A DNA stretch of 12,836 bases, taken from contig CALWMQ010000033.1 in NCBI GenBank assembly GCA_944382025.1, positions 1-12,836 on the forward strand. Reading direction: 5' to 3'. Shown here piece after piece: positions 7,463-12,836 of the stretch. The DNA comes from an uncultured Clostridia bacterium (GTDB lineage Bacteria; Bacillota; Clostridia; Oscillospirales; Acutalibacteraceae). The notes beneath the pieces are model-generated. The model was not told the origin of the DNA and made no database searches. It saw only the letters and a list, made by a program, of their open reading frames with translations. Numbering within the stretch: the first letter of the stretch is position 1; each line of letters begins with the position of its first letter. The translations under genes were made by a program, and so were the position numbers.

Positions 7463-7490
7463 CCATTTGTATTTTATATCTCATTGGTAT
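7455..7490. repeat. Two tandem 18-bp direct repeats upstream of the ABC exporter
   Basis: Units at 7455-7472 and 7473-7490 follow each other without a gap and agree at 14 of 18 positions. The minus-strand consensus is ATAC(C/A)AATG(A/G)GATAT, then AT-rich. The first unit overlaps the palindrome at 7442-7462. Position and form suggest binding sites for a regulator, but none is identified. Confidence 0.5.
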
Positions 7491-7765
7491 CCGTCCTGTG
7501 CCAGGTAACCGCTTGTGCTTTTTCCTTGAGGAATCCTCCTCCGCGGTCGGTTCCCGAGCCATATCTCCCACTGACTTTCCCCATTGATTCTTGCCTGTTC
7601 CGCTTGGAAAACAGCTTTATGTCACTGGCGGGTCCCATCCCCGCCTAAAGCCGATGCATAAACCGCCTTTTGGTATCACTCCGGTCCTTCCGGCCGCACC
7701 AATGGAGCCATATGCCGGAACACTGTGAGCCTTTCCCCTCACTTCGCTAAACCCCTTCAATAGTC
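7491..7765. other. Gene-free stretch with several hairpins
   Basis: No convincing gene lies here. Several stems can be drawn: GGTCGG/CCGAGCC near 7546-7560, CTGTTCC/GGAAAACAG at 7595-7614, and GCTTTA/TAAAGC enclosing GGCGGG/CCCGCC at 7614-7651. Others are TTCCGGC/GCCGGAA at 7688-7720 and GTGAG/CTCAC at 7725-7742. It ends at a plus-oriented terminator. It may be an unannotated RNA or decayed sequence. I recognise no known RNA family, and no good plus-strand promoter was found. Confidence 0.35.
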
Positions 7766-7799
7766 AAGGGCGCGGCGGACAGATCCACCGCGCCCTTTT
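7766..7799 (+). terminator. Strong hairpin terminator, better oriented for the plus strand
   Basis: AAGGGCGCGG (7766-7775) pairs perfectly with CCGCGCCCTT (7788-7797). The stem continues after one C-A mismatch with GGA/TCC around a CAGA loop. On the plus strand it runs into TTTTATATA. On the minus strand it is followed by TTGACTATT, a poorer tail. It may still serve the rsmD-coaD operon, whose last gene ends 41 nt away. Confidence 0.6.
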
Positions 7800-7817
7800 A
7801 TATACAAACAGTATATT
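7798..7817. repeat. Copy 2 of a shared 20-bp palindromic motif
   Basis: The sequence is TTATATACA-N3-AGTATATT, containing the inverted repeat ATATAC-N5-GTATAT. An identical pattern differing only in the three central bases lies at 10525-10544. Both copies are just after the last gene of a transcription unit. This copy lies 21 nt beyond the stop codon at 7839. Function unknown. Confidence 0.5.
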
Positions 7818-7838
7818 TCTGGAGAATTATTCGTTTTG

Positions 7839-8324
7839 TTATTCCTTGTTGTCGGTGTCCTCGCTGCTGGAACGGGAGGGCGGATTCCGCAGCACCTGCC
7901 GGGCCTGGCGGATCTCCCCCAGCCTTTGCGCCAAAGTCTCCTCCGTACGGCGCAGCACGTCCTCCGAAAACTCATGGGCGCCCTTCCGCATCTCACGGGA
8001 TTTTTGCTGCGCCTGGCTCAGAATCTCATTGGCTTTCTGCTGGGCCTGCCGCACAACTTCCTCATGGGCCACCATATTCCGGGCCCGTTCCTCCGCGGCC
8101 CTCACAATTCCTTCCGCCTCACGCTTCGCCGTGGAAATAATGTCCGCCCGGTCCGATACAATCGCTTTCGCCTGCCGCACCTCGCTGGGCATATTCCCCC
8201 GGATATCGTCTATAATGTCCCTCAGCCGCTCCGCTTCTATCAGGCACTTTCCTCCCGACAGAGGGAAATTCCAGGCCTTGTCAATCATATCGTCGATTTG
8301 GTCCAACAGCTCGTCCACCGTCAT
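7839..8324 (-). CDS. Coiled-coil protein of unknown function, downstream of coaD
   Basis: I do not recognise a specific family with certainty. This 161-aa protein has a short N-terminal region (about 1-50, with a KAWNFPLSGGKCL segment). A long heptad-like helix rich in Ala, Glu, Arg and Gln follows at about 50-145 (for example STAKREAEGIVRAAEERA). Its tail is polar and acidic. Such proteins are often labelled ATP synthase b-like or DivIVA-like on coiled-coil similarity, but it has no membrane anchor or ATPase motif. The start is secure: GGGAGG lies 7 nt before the ATG. It follows coaD by 48 nt and is the last gene of the rsmD-coaD unit. A structural or scaffold role is a guess. Confidence 0.85.
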   Translation of the reverse strand: MTVDELLDQIDDMIDKAWNFPLSGGKCLIEAERLRDIIDDIRGNMPSEVRQAKAIVSDRADIISTAKREAEGIVRAAEERARNMVAHEEVVRQAQQKANEILSQAQQKSREMRKGAHEFSEDVLRRTEETLAQRLGEIRQARQVLRNPPSRSSSEDTDNKE

Positions 8325-8372
8325 GGAGAATCCTCCCTTTCTATTCCTTTATCTAAGCCGGTATCCAACAGG

Positions 8373-8852
8373 TTACCGCCCGTTTTTCCTCAATATGTCC
8401 TCCACAATACAATCCGGTACAAAGCCGGTAATATCCCCGCCCAGCTGGGCTACCTGCTTAACCAGACTGGAGGACAGGTACATGTGTTCCGCCGTCGTGG
8501 TCAGGAATACCGTCTCCACATGGGGATTCAGCTTCCGGTTGGTCAGCGCCATCTGGAACTCGTATTCGAAATCCGACATGGCCCGCAGTCCCTTGACAAT
8601 AGCTGTGGCTTGCTTTTGCCGGGCGTAATCCGCCAGCAGGCCGCCGTAGGTATCTACCTCTACGTGGGGGATATCCCGGGTCGCCCGTAAAAGAAAGTCT
8701 ACCCTCTCCTCCCGGGAAAACATAGGGACCTTATTGGAGTTGGTCATAACCACCACGATTACCCGGTCGAACATAGCCGCTGCCCGGCGGATAATATCCA
8801 GATGTCCATGGGTTACCGGGTCAAAACTCCCCGGGCAAATAGCGATTTTCAT
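8373..8852 (-). CDS. coaD: Phosphopantetheine adenylyltransferase
   Basis: This is the fourth step of coenzyme A synthesis: ATP plus 4'-phosphopantetheine give dephospho-CoA and pyrophosphate in the cytoplasm. At 159 aa it is standard for this hexameric enzyme. The nucleotidyltransferase signature PGSFDPVTHGH occupies residues 7-17, including the HxGH-type histidines. Other family features are the lysine near 41 (SNKVPMFS), KGLRAMSDFEYE at 87-98 and the YLSSSLVK loop at 125-132. It sits 42 nt after rsmD, a pairing widely conserved in Firmicutes, and before a coiled-coil gene. The ribosome binding site AAAGGTGG is about 12 nt from the ATG, a little far, but the N-terminal MKIAICPGSFDP fixes this start. 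Confidence 0.97.
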   Translation of the reverse strand: MKIAICPGSFDPVTHGHLDIIRRAAAMFDRVIVVVMTNSNKVPMFSREERVDFLLRATRDIPHVEVDTYGGLLADYARQKQATAIVKGLRAMSDFEYEFQMALTNRKLNPHVETVFLTTTAEHMYLSSSLVKQVAQLGGDITGFVPDCIVEDILRKNGR

Positions 8853-8894
8853 AGGGCCGCGCCCACCTTTCCGGAAACGGGCGCTGCGCCCGCC

Positions 8895-9440
8895 TCAACC
8901 ATCGTTTCGCTTGCGGTAAAGCCATAAGGCCACCCGGCCGTACCGGTAGGTCCGGCTCAACGCCAGCCCTTCCACGGCTTCCGGCAGGGTCAGGGATGCG
9001 TCACTTTCACAGATCACCGCTCCCCCATCATTGACCAAAGGGGCAACCTTACCCAGCATCCCTTCCTGAAGCCCGGAGTCATAGGGGGGATCCAGGAATA
9101 CCAGGTCGAACCGATCCCCGGGCCGTAGCAGATAGGCCTCCGCGTCCAGGCAAAGCACCTGAGTATTTTGAGCCAGCCCGGCCGCTTTCAAGTTCCGGCG
9201 GATAATTTCCACCGCTTCCCGGTTCCGGTCAACGAACACGCAGCCCGCCGCGCCGCGGCTCAGGGCTTCAATGCCCAGCTGCCCCGATCCCGCAAACAGG
9301 TCTAAAACCCGGCGTCCTTCTATTTCAAACTGGATAGCGGAAAACAGGCCTTCCTTCACCCGTTCCCCTGTGGGCCGGGTCTCCTCCCCCGGCAGGGTTT
9401 CCAGCCGGCGGCCTCTGGCCGTCCCTGTGATGACTCTCAT
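8895..9440 (-). CDS. rsmD: 16S rRNA (guanine-966-N2)-methyltransferase
   Basis: This enzyme methylates guanine 966 (E. coli numbering) of 16S rRNA during small-subunit assembly, using S-adenosylmethionine. I chose the ATG at 9440 because the family begins with an MRVITG-type strand; this gives 181 aa, the usual size, whereas upstream in-frame codons are leader sequence. RPTGERVKEGLF is at residues 22-33, the SAM-binding DLFAGSG at 47-53, the acidic end of strand 2 (VDRN) near 70-73, and the catalytic DPPY at 117-120. It is the first gene of the unit with coaD and is driven by a strong promoter about 125 nt upstream. Confidence 0.96.
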   Translation of the reverse strand: MRVITGTARGRRLETLPGEETRPTGERVKEGLFSAIQFEIEGRRVLDLFAGSGQLGIEALSRGAAGCVFVDRNREAVEIIRRNLKAAGLAQNTQVLCLDAEAYLLRPGDRFDLVFLDPPYDSGLQEGMLGKVAPLVNDGGAVICESDASLTLPEAVEGLALSRTYRYGRVALWLYRKRNDG

Positions 9441-9569
9441 ACCGTTCCCCATTTCCTCTGGTTCCCTGAAGGGGATACCTGTTGCCCGCCGCCTGTTTCC
9501 CCCCATTCCCTCATAGGCCGAAGGTATTCCTTTTCATGGGCCGGCAGCCACAAACTGTTACTTTTTTCT

Positions 9570-9598
9570 ATTATCCCATGATCTCCCACAGGTGTCAA
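9570..9598 (-). promoter_or_regulatory. Predicted promoter of the rsmD-coaD unit
   Basis: On the minus strand the consensus -35 box TTGACA (9593-9598) and -10 box GATAAT (9570-9575) are 17 bp apart. This is the best vegetative-type promoter in the window. It begins right after the proC stop codon. The leader is about 120 nt and contains no convincing terminator or known riboswitch. Confidence 0.8.
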
Positions 9599-9599
9599 C

Positions 9600-10394
9600 C
9601 TATAATTTCCGATCCTTTTCGGTGCTGGCCTCCACCGCCGCCTGTACGGCGGCTTCAAAACCGTTTTTCTGCAGGGCGCATACCCCCTCGATGGTGGTCC
9701 CGCCGGGAGAGCATACCGCGTCCATCAGTGCCCGGGGATGTTCCCCTGATTCCTGGAGCATCCGGGCGCTGCCAAGAACCGCCTGCTGGGCGATCTTCAG
9801 CGCCATACCCTTGGGAATCCCGTATTTAACCGCCGCTGTCGCCATGGCGTCGATATATAGGAAGGTAAACGCCGGCGAACAGCCCGCAATCGCCGAAAAG
9901 GCGGAAAAATGCTTTTCCTCCAGTTCCACCGCCTCGCCTACCGCCTCGAAAATCAGCCGCACAATACTTTTTTGCTCCTCGGTGACCCGGCTGTTACCGC
10001 AGTAGGCGGAAATCGCTTCCCCTACCTTGGCGTTGATGTTGGGCATCACCCGGACAATACTCAGCCCCGGCCCTGCCAGCTGCTCAATCGACGACAGGGT
10101 TTTCCCTGCCGCGATGGAGATGACCAGGGGCTTCCGCAGCAACAGCGCCGGCGACAGCTCCGGCAGCGCCTGGGGAAATACCTGGGGCTTCACCGCCAGC
10201 ACCACCGCTTCCGAGCCTTTTACGACTTCCTCACCCGATGTGCACATGCGAATCCCGCAGTCCTCAAATGAGGCCAGCGGCGGGGCGGGGGGGGGGGCGT
10301 GCACCAGCAGGTTGTTCCCCCCAAATCCATTGGACACCATCCCCCGGATAATCGCTCCCGCCATGTTGCCTGCCCCAATAAAGCCGATTTTCAT
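9600..10394 (-). CDS. proC: Pyrroline-5-carboxylate reductase
   Basis: This enzyme carries out the last step of proline synthesis, the NAD(P)H-dependent reduction of 1-pyrroline-5-carboxylate in the cytoplasm. The start at 10394 gives MKIGFIGAGNMA, the Rossmann fold beginning (GAGNMA 7-12), and a 264-aa protein of normal length. A weakly spaced GAGG just upstream is the likely ribosome binding site. Other motifs are AVKPQ at 67-71, MPNINA at 117-122, GCSPAF at 171-176 and the family signature DAVCSPGGTTIEG at 225-237. An 11-C run encodes residues 33-36 (A-P-P-P). The local length matches my recollection of E. coli ProC, so the frame seems intact. There is no terminator before rsmD, so read-through is possible. 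Confidence 0.96.
   Translation of the reverse strand: MKIGFIGAGNMAGAIIRGMVSNGFGGNNLLVHAPPPAPPLASFEDCGIRMCTSGEEVVKGSEAVVLAVKPQVFPQALPELSPALLLRKPLVISIAAGKTLSSIEQLAGPGLSIVRVMPNINAKVGEAISAYCGNSRVTEEQKSIVRLIFEAVGEAVELEEKHFSAFSAIAGCSPAFTFLYIDAMATAAVKYGIPKGMALKIAQQAVLGSARMLQESGEHPRALMDAVCSPGGTTIEGVCALQKNGFEAAVQAAVEASTEKDRKL
10287..10297. repeat. 11-nt G/C homopolymer inside proC
   Basis: Eleven consecutive G on the plus strand, which are C on the coding strand, cover codons 33-36 of proC. The surrounding region is also very GC-rich. Runs of this length are prone to slippage during replication and to sequencing error. Confidence 0.9.
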
Positions 10395-10446
10395 TTCCTC
10401 TGCCCCATTTCCTTTACCAGATTCCCATGAATTTCCTATACGGAAT

Positions 10447-10474
10447 AGTCTACCACAATCCCTGTCCCTGTCAA
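10447..10474 (-). promoter_or_regulatory. Predicted promoter of proC
   Basis: The consensus -35 box TTGACA (10469-10474) and -10 box TAGACT (10447-10452) are 16 bp apart. A TGG just before the -10 box fits the extended TGn element. The leader is about 45 nt. Confidence 0.6.
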
Positions 10475-10524
10475 GAAACCCCTGTCTCTCCCTGGAAGGT
10501 CTCCGCTGATTCCCAACCATCTAA

Positions 10525-10544
10525 TTATATACATTTAGTATATT
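10525..10544. repeat. Copy 1 of a shared 20-bp palindromic motif
   Basis: TTATATACA-N3-AGTATATT, the same as at 7798-7817 except for the three central bases. It starts 5 nt beyond the fbp stop codon. It is AT-only apart from the C and G of the inverted repeat, and has no T-run, so it is not a standard terminator. Confidence 0.5.
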
Positions 10545-10549
10545 CTCTA

Positions 10550-12535
10550 TTATTTATACAGATTCACTCCGCTTTTTGGGCTGATACTGCCGGAACGGTA
10601 GGCGGCCAGCAGGGCTTTCAGGTCCAGTACCTTCTGCTGCAAGTCCCTTCCCAGATCGGTATCCCGGGTCAGCAGCCGTTCCTGGGCAGTCTCAAAAATA
10701 TTATTAGTGGTCAGGATATCCGTGTTGTCCTGGATCACCGCCCGGATACCGGGAAAACTCTCATGGGAAATCAGCCGCAAACCCCAGGAATTGGCAATCA
10801 GGGTATATCCCGCGATCCCGGTGGTGTCATGATACGCCTTGCAGAACCCCCCGTCGATCACCAACAGGCGGCCATCCGCCTTGATTGGGCTTTCCCCTTT
10901 CTTTGTTTTTACCGGTACATGGCCGTTGATAATATGCGCCGTATCCGGGCTTAGGCCGAACTCCGCCAAAATCCGCCCGCATACCTCACTGTCCCCAATT
11001 AGACGGTAATAGGGATTTTTCTTTTCCTCCCATGTGGAGGTGTCCGCCACAAAATACCGTTCAAAGGTGCTGATCTTCCCCCTGCCAAACAGCGGGGACA
11101 AACTGCCGCACCACAGGTACCACAGGAAATCCACGCACCGCTGTTTATCCGGATGCCCTTTCGGCAGGAAAAAGGCCCGCCGGGCCATAGCGTCACAGGT
11201 ATCCATATAAGCCCGTCCCGCTACCGGCGCGCCGTTGGGCGAAAACTCCGCGAAACTGCCGTCCTCGTTCAGAGGGATACACCCATGGAACAGCAGGTTT
11301 CCGTTATGAATCCTGTACATCCCCCCGTTGCTGTACAGGAAGGCAATCTGGCTCTGCAGCCGGTCACTGTGGCGGAAGGCATGGCACAGAGCCGTGATCA
11401 GCTCCTGCTCAGCTCCCGTCAGCTCATAGGGCTTCTCCGGATCTACCGTGGGGAATTCCCGGTCATTCAGGGGATAGGATACTCCCCCTATGGTTACCGA
11501 CCCCCGGTCAGGACTGATCTTATCCAGCAGCAGCCGGTCCTCCATCCCGTATTCCGGATGGGCCTGGATCAGCTGTCCTTCCAGCTTGAACTGCATAATG
11601 GCAATCGCTTTATGCACCTTGGAAAGAATATCCATACTGGTTTTCAGGTAATTTTTCTCATCCGGGTTCCGGGGCATGAACCAGGAACTGTCCCCATAGG
11701 TCTCCTGGGCAAACGCGATCATATCCCGCAGGCTGATGCCATACCCGTTTTCCACAATATCCAAGGTGTTATACTGCAAAGCCAGGTTCAGCACACACGC
11801 AATGCAGGCTTTGTTCCCCGCGGCCGCCCCCATCCACAGGATATCATGGTTCCCCCATTGGATATCCACGCAGTGATGGCTCATCAGCATCTCCACAATT
11901 CGGTCCGCCCGAGGCCCCCGGTCGAAAATATCCCCTACAATATGCAGCCGGTCTACCGCCAGCCGCTTGATCATGGCACACAGCGCTTCTATGACTTGTT
12001 CCGCGCAGCCCGTTTCCACAATATTCTGTATAATATTTCGAAAATAAGCCTGCCGTTCTTTTTCTTCCCGGTTGGTGCTGAGCAGCTCATCGATAATCGC
12101 CGCGTATCCCGCGGCTTCCCCGGCGTTCATGGCGGCTTTTACCTTCGACCGAGTATATTTCGAGGCTACCAGCTTGGTCAGCTCCACCAGCCGGTACAGC
12201 GTAATCCGATACCAATCCGCCATATCCGCCCCGCTGTGCTTCATTTCCTCTATCTTCTCCTGAGGATAATAGATCATGGCCGCAAACCACGCTCGTTCCC
12301 GTTCCGGCACGCTTGTCCCAAAGGCCAGGTCTACCTTTTCCCGGATAACCCCGGAGCAGTTGTTGAGTATATGCCGGAAAGCTTCCGCTTCCCCGTGGAG
12401 ATCGCTCATAAAATGTTCTGTGCCCCGGGGGAGGTTCATCACTGCCTCCAGATGCACAATCTCCGTACACACCGCCTCTGCCGTAGGGTACTGCCCGGCC
12501 AGCAATTCCAGATATTTTTGGGTTTGGCTGCTCAT
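10550..12535 (-). CDS. fbp: Fructose-1,6-bisphosphatase class III
   Basis: This is the gluconeogenic enzyme that removes the 1-phosphate of fructose 1,6-bisphosphate. This class is typical of Firmicutes and unrelated to the E. coli class I enzyme. The 661-aa length fits the family (about 640-670). Metallophosphatase motifs appear in order: SDLHGE at residues 44-49, GDIFDRG at 201-207, GNHD at 228-231, LLFHGCIP at 414-421 and NGHVPVK at 537-543. A long insertion between the first and second motifs is normal for the class. The ATG start has AAGGA 8 nt upstream. It is transcribed from its own promoter. No clear terminator follows, so some transcripts may continue into proC. Activity in relatives depends on Mn and is modulated by metabolites; nothing here shows that directly. 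Confidence 0.97.
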   Translation of the reverse strand: MSSQTQKYLELLAGQYPTAEAVCTEIVHLEAVMNLPRGTEHFMSDLHGEAEAFRHILNNCSGVIREKVDLAFGTSVPERERAWFAAMIYYPQEKIEEMKHSGADMADWYRITLYRLVELTKLVASKYTRSKVKAAMNAGEAAGYAAIIDELLSTNREEKERQAYFRNIIQNIVETGCAEQVIEALCAMIKRLAVDRLHIVGDIFDRGPRADRIVEMLMSHHCVDIQWGNHDILWMGAAAGNKACIACVLNLALQYNTLDIVENGYGISLRDMIAFAQETYGDSSWFMPRNPDEKNYLKTSMDILSKVHKAIAIMQFKLEGQLIQAHPEYGMEDRLLLDKISPDRGSVTIGGVSYPLNDREFPTVDPEKPYELTGAEQELITALCHAFRHSDRLQSQIAFLYSNGGMYRIHNGNLLFHGCIPLNEDGSFAEFSPNGAPVAGRAYMDTCDAMARRAFFLPKGHPDKQRCVDFLWYLWCGSLSPLFGRGKISTFERYFVADTSTWEEKKNPYYRLIGDSEVCGRILAEFGLSPDTAHIINGHVPVKTKKGESPIKADGRLLVIDGGFCKAYHDTTGIAGYTLIANSWGLRLISHESFPGIRAVIQDNTDILTTNNIFETAQERLLTRDTDLGRDLQQKVLDLKALLAAYRSGSISPKSGVNLYK

Positions 12536-12647
12536 GAAACCCGTCCTTTCCTGTATGTCCCGCCCTGCCGTCTCCCGAGGGCCTTTCCGGCCCGCACACC
12601 GGCATCCCTCATCATCCTTTTTTCATCCAGGCGGTATTCACGGTGTT

Positions 12648-12677
12648 ATTATATCACATAACCCCGTCCCTACCCAA
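12648..12677 (-). promoter_or_regulatory. Predicted extended -10 promoter of fbp
   Basis: On the minus strand TGATATAAT combines the TGn extension with a perfect TATAAT at 12648-12653. A partial -35 box TTGGGT (12672-12677) lies 18 bp upstream. The leader is about 105 nt. I see no riboswitch in it and no convincing CcpA-type operator. Confidence 0.65.
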
Positions 12678-12769
12678 GAGATTCCGCCTGTTTTTTCATT
12701 TCCTCTCCCATTCAGGCCCGTATCCTGTCCTCACAAGCATCTTCCTTTGCCGGAGCCCCTATACACAAA

Positions 12770-12801
12770 CAGCGGCAGCCGGTGAGATCCGGCTGCCGCT
12801 G
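12770..12801 (-). terminator. Strong hairpin, probable terminator of a gene to the right
   Basis: This is a perfect 13-bp stem (CAGCGGCAGCCGG with its complement) with a 6-nt loop. On the minus strand it is followed by TTTGTGTAT, a fair terminator tail. A leftward gene could end at the TGA at 12811-12813, leaving only a few codons inside the window. On the plus strand AAAGGAG lies 10 nt before an ATG at 12831, so a rightward gene start is the competing reading. The rest of 12678-12769 shows nothing I can name. Confidence 0.55.
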
Positions 12802-12836
12802 ACAGCGTTTTCAAAAGGAGATTCCCCTCCATGGCC

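Noticed and set aside
7474..7638. 54-codon open frame on the minus strand in the gene-free stretch (begins MGPASDIKLF)
   Set aside because: No properly spaced ribosome binding site, a start codon inside a hairpin loop, no recognisable family, and a stop inside the tandem repeats. It is kept in mind only as a very weak small-protein candidate.
7385..7648. 87-codon plus-strand frame starting at the ABC exporter start
   Set aside because: It has no ribosome binding site, runs through the promoter region and repeats of the exporter, and has no familiar motif.
7614..7651. Resemblance of the minus-strand CCCGCCAGTGACA to the CCCGC-ACTGT block of cobalamin riboswitches
   Set aside because: The block does not match at the key ACTGT bases, and the other conserved cobalamin riboswitch elements are missing.
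11153..12661. 502-codon open frame on the plus strand opposite fbp
   Set aside because: It lies antisense to a full-length, motif-complete fbp, and its composition (many Arg, His, Pro, Gln) is that of a reverse-strand shadow.

Overview
The window looks like ordinary chromosome from a GC-rich member of the Clostridia (Firmicutes), possibly Oscillospiraceae-like; that placement is inference. The evidence is strong AGGAGG-type ribosome binding sites, TTGACA/TATAAT promoters, GTG and TTG starts, a class III (Firmicutes-type) fructose-1,6-bisphosphatase, an FMN riboswitch in front of an ECF riboflavin transporter subunit, and the rsmD-coaD pair. All ten complete protein genes lie on the minus strand, so transcription runs right to left. 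I saw no phage, insertion sequence, CRISPR array, tRNA or rRNA.

In transcription order from the right: fbp (12535 to 10550) has its own extended -10 promoter. proC (10394 to 9600) follows with its own promoter. A near-perfect promoter that overlaps the end of proC drives rsmD, coaD and a coiled-coil protein gene (9440 to 7839). A 452-bp gene-free stretch comes next. It holds a plus-oriented terminator, several hairpins and an AT-rich promoter/operator region with two tandem 18-bp repeats. It leads into a half-size ABC exporter (7386 to 5659). A short gap with a terminator, a -10 box and an inverted repeat precedes a two-gene unit: a PLC-like zinc enzyme and a MarR regulator (5528 to 4408). 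After a terminator comes a Na/Pi cotransporter fused to a PhoU domain (4235 to 2610), with a candidate PhoP box at its promoter. Then come promoter, FMN riboswitch, terminator and ribU (2125 to 1523), and finally pgk (1353 to 157) with its promoter and a strong terminator.

Most genes are housekeeping: glycolysis and gluconeogenesis (pgk, fbp), cofactor supply (ribU, coaD), proline synthesis (proC), rRNA methylation (rsmD) and phosphate uptake. The less ordinary material is regulatory. It includes an FMN riboswitch whose last stem is expanded by several hairpins, a phosphate-type box in front of the phosphate transporter, tandem repeats before the ABC exporter, and an inverted repeat at the PLC-like/marR promoter. 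It also includes a 20-bp palindromic motif found just after two different operons, an 11-C homopolymer inside proC, and a possible small RNA region at 7491-7797. I found no clear new multi-gene system.
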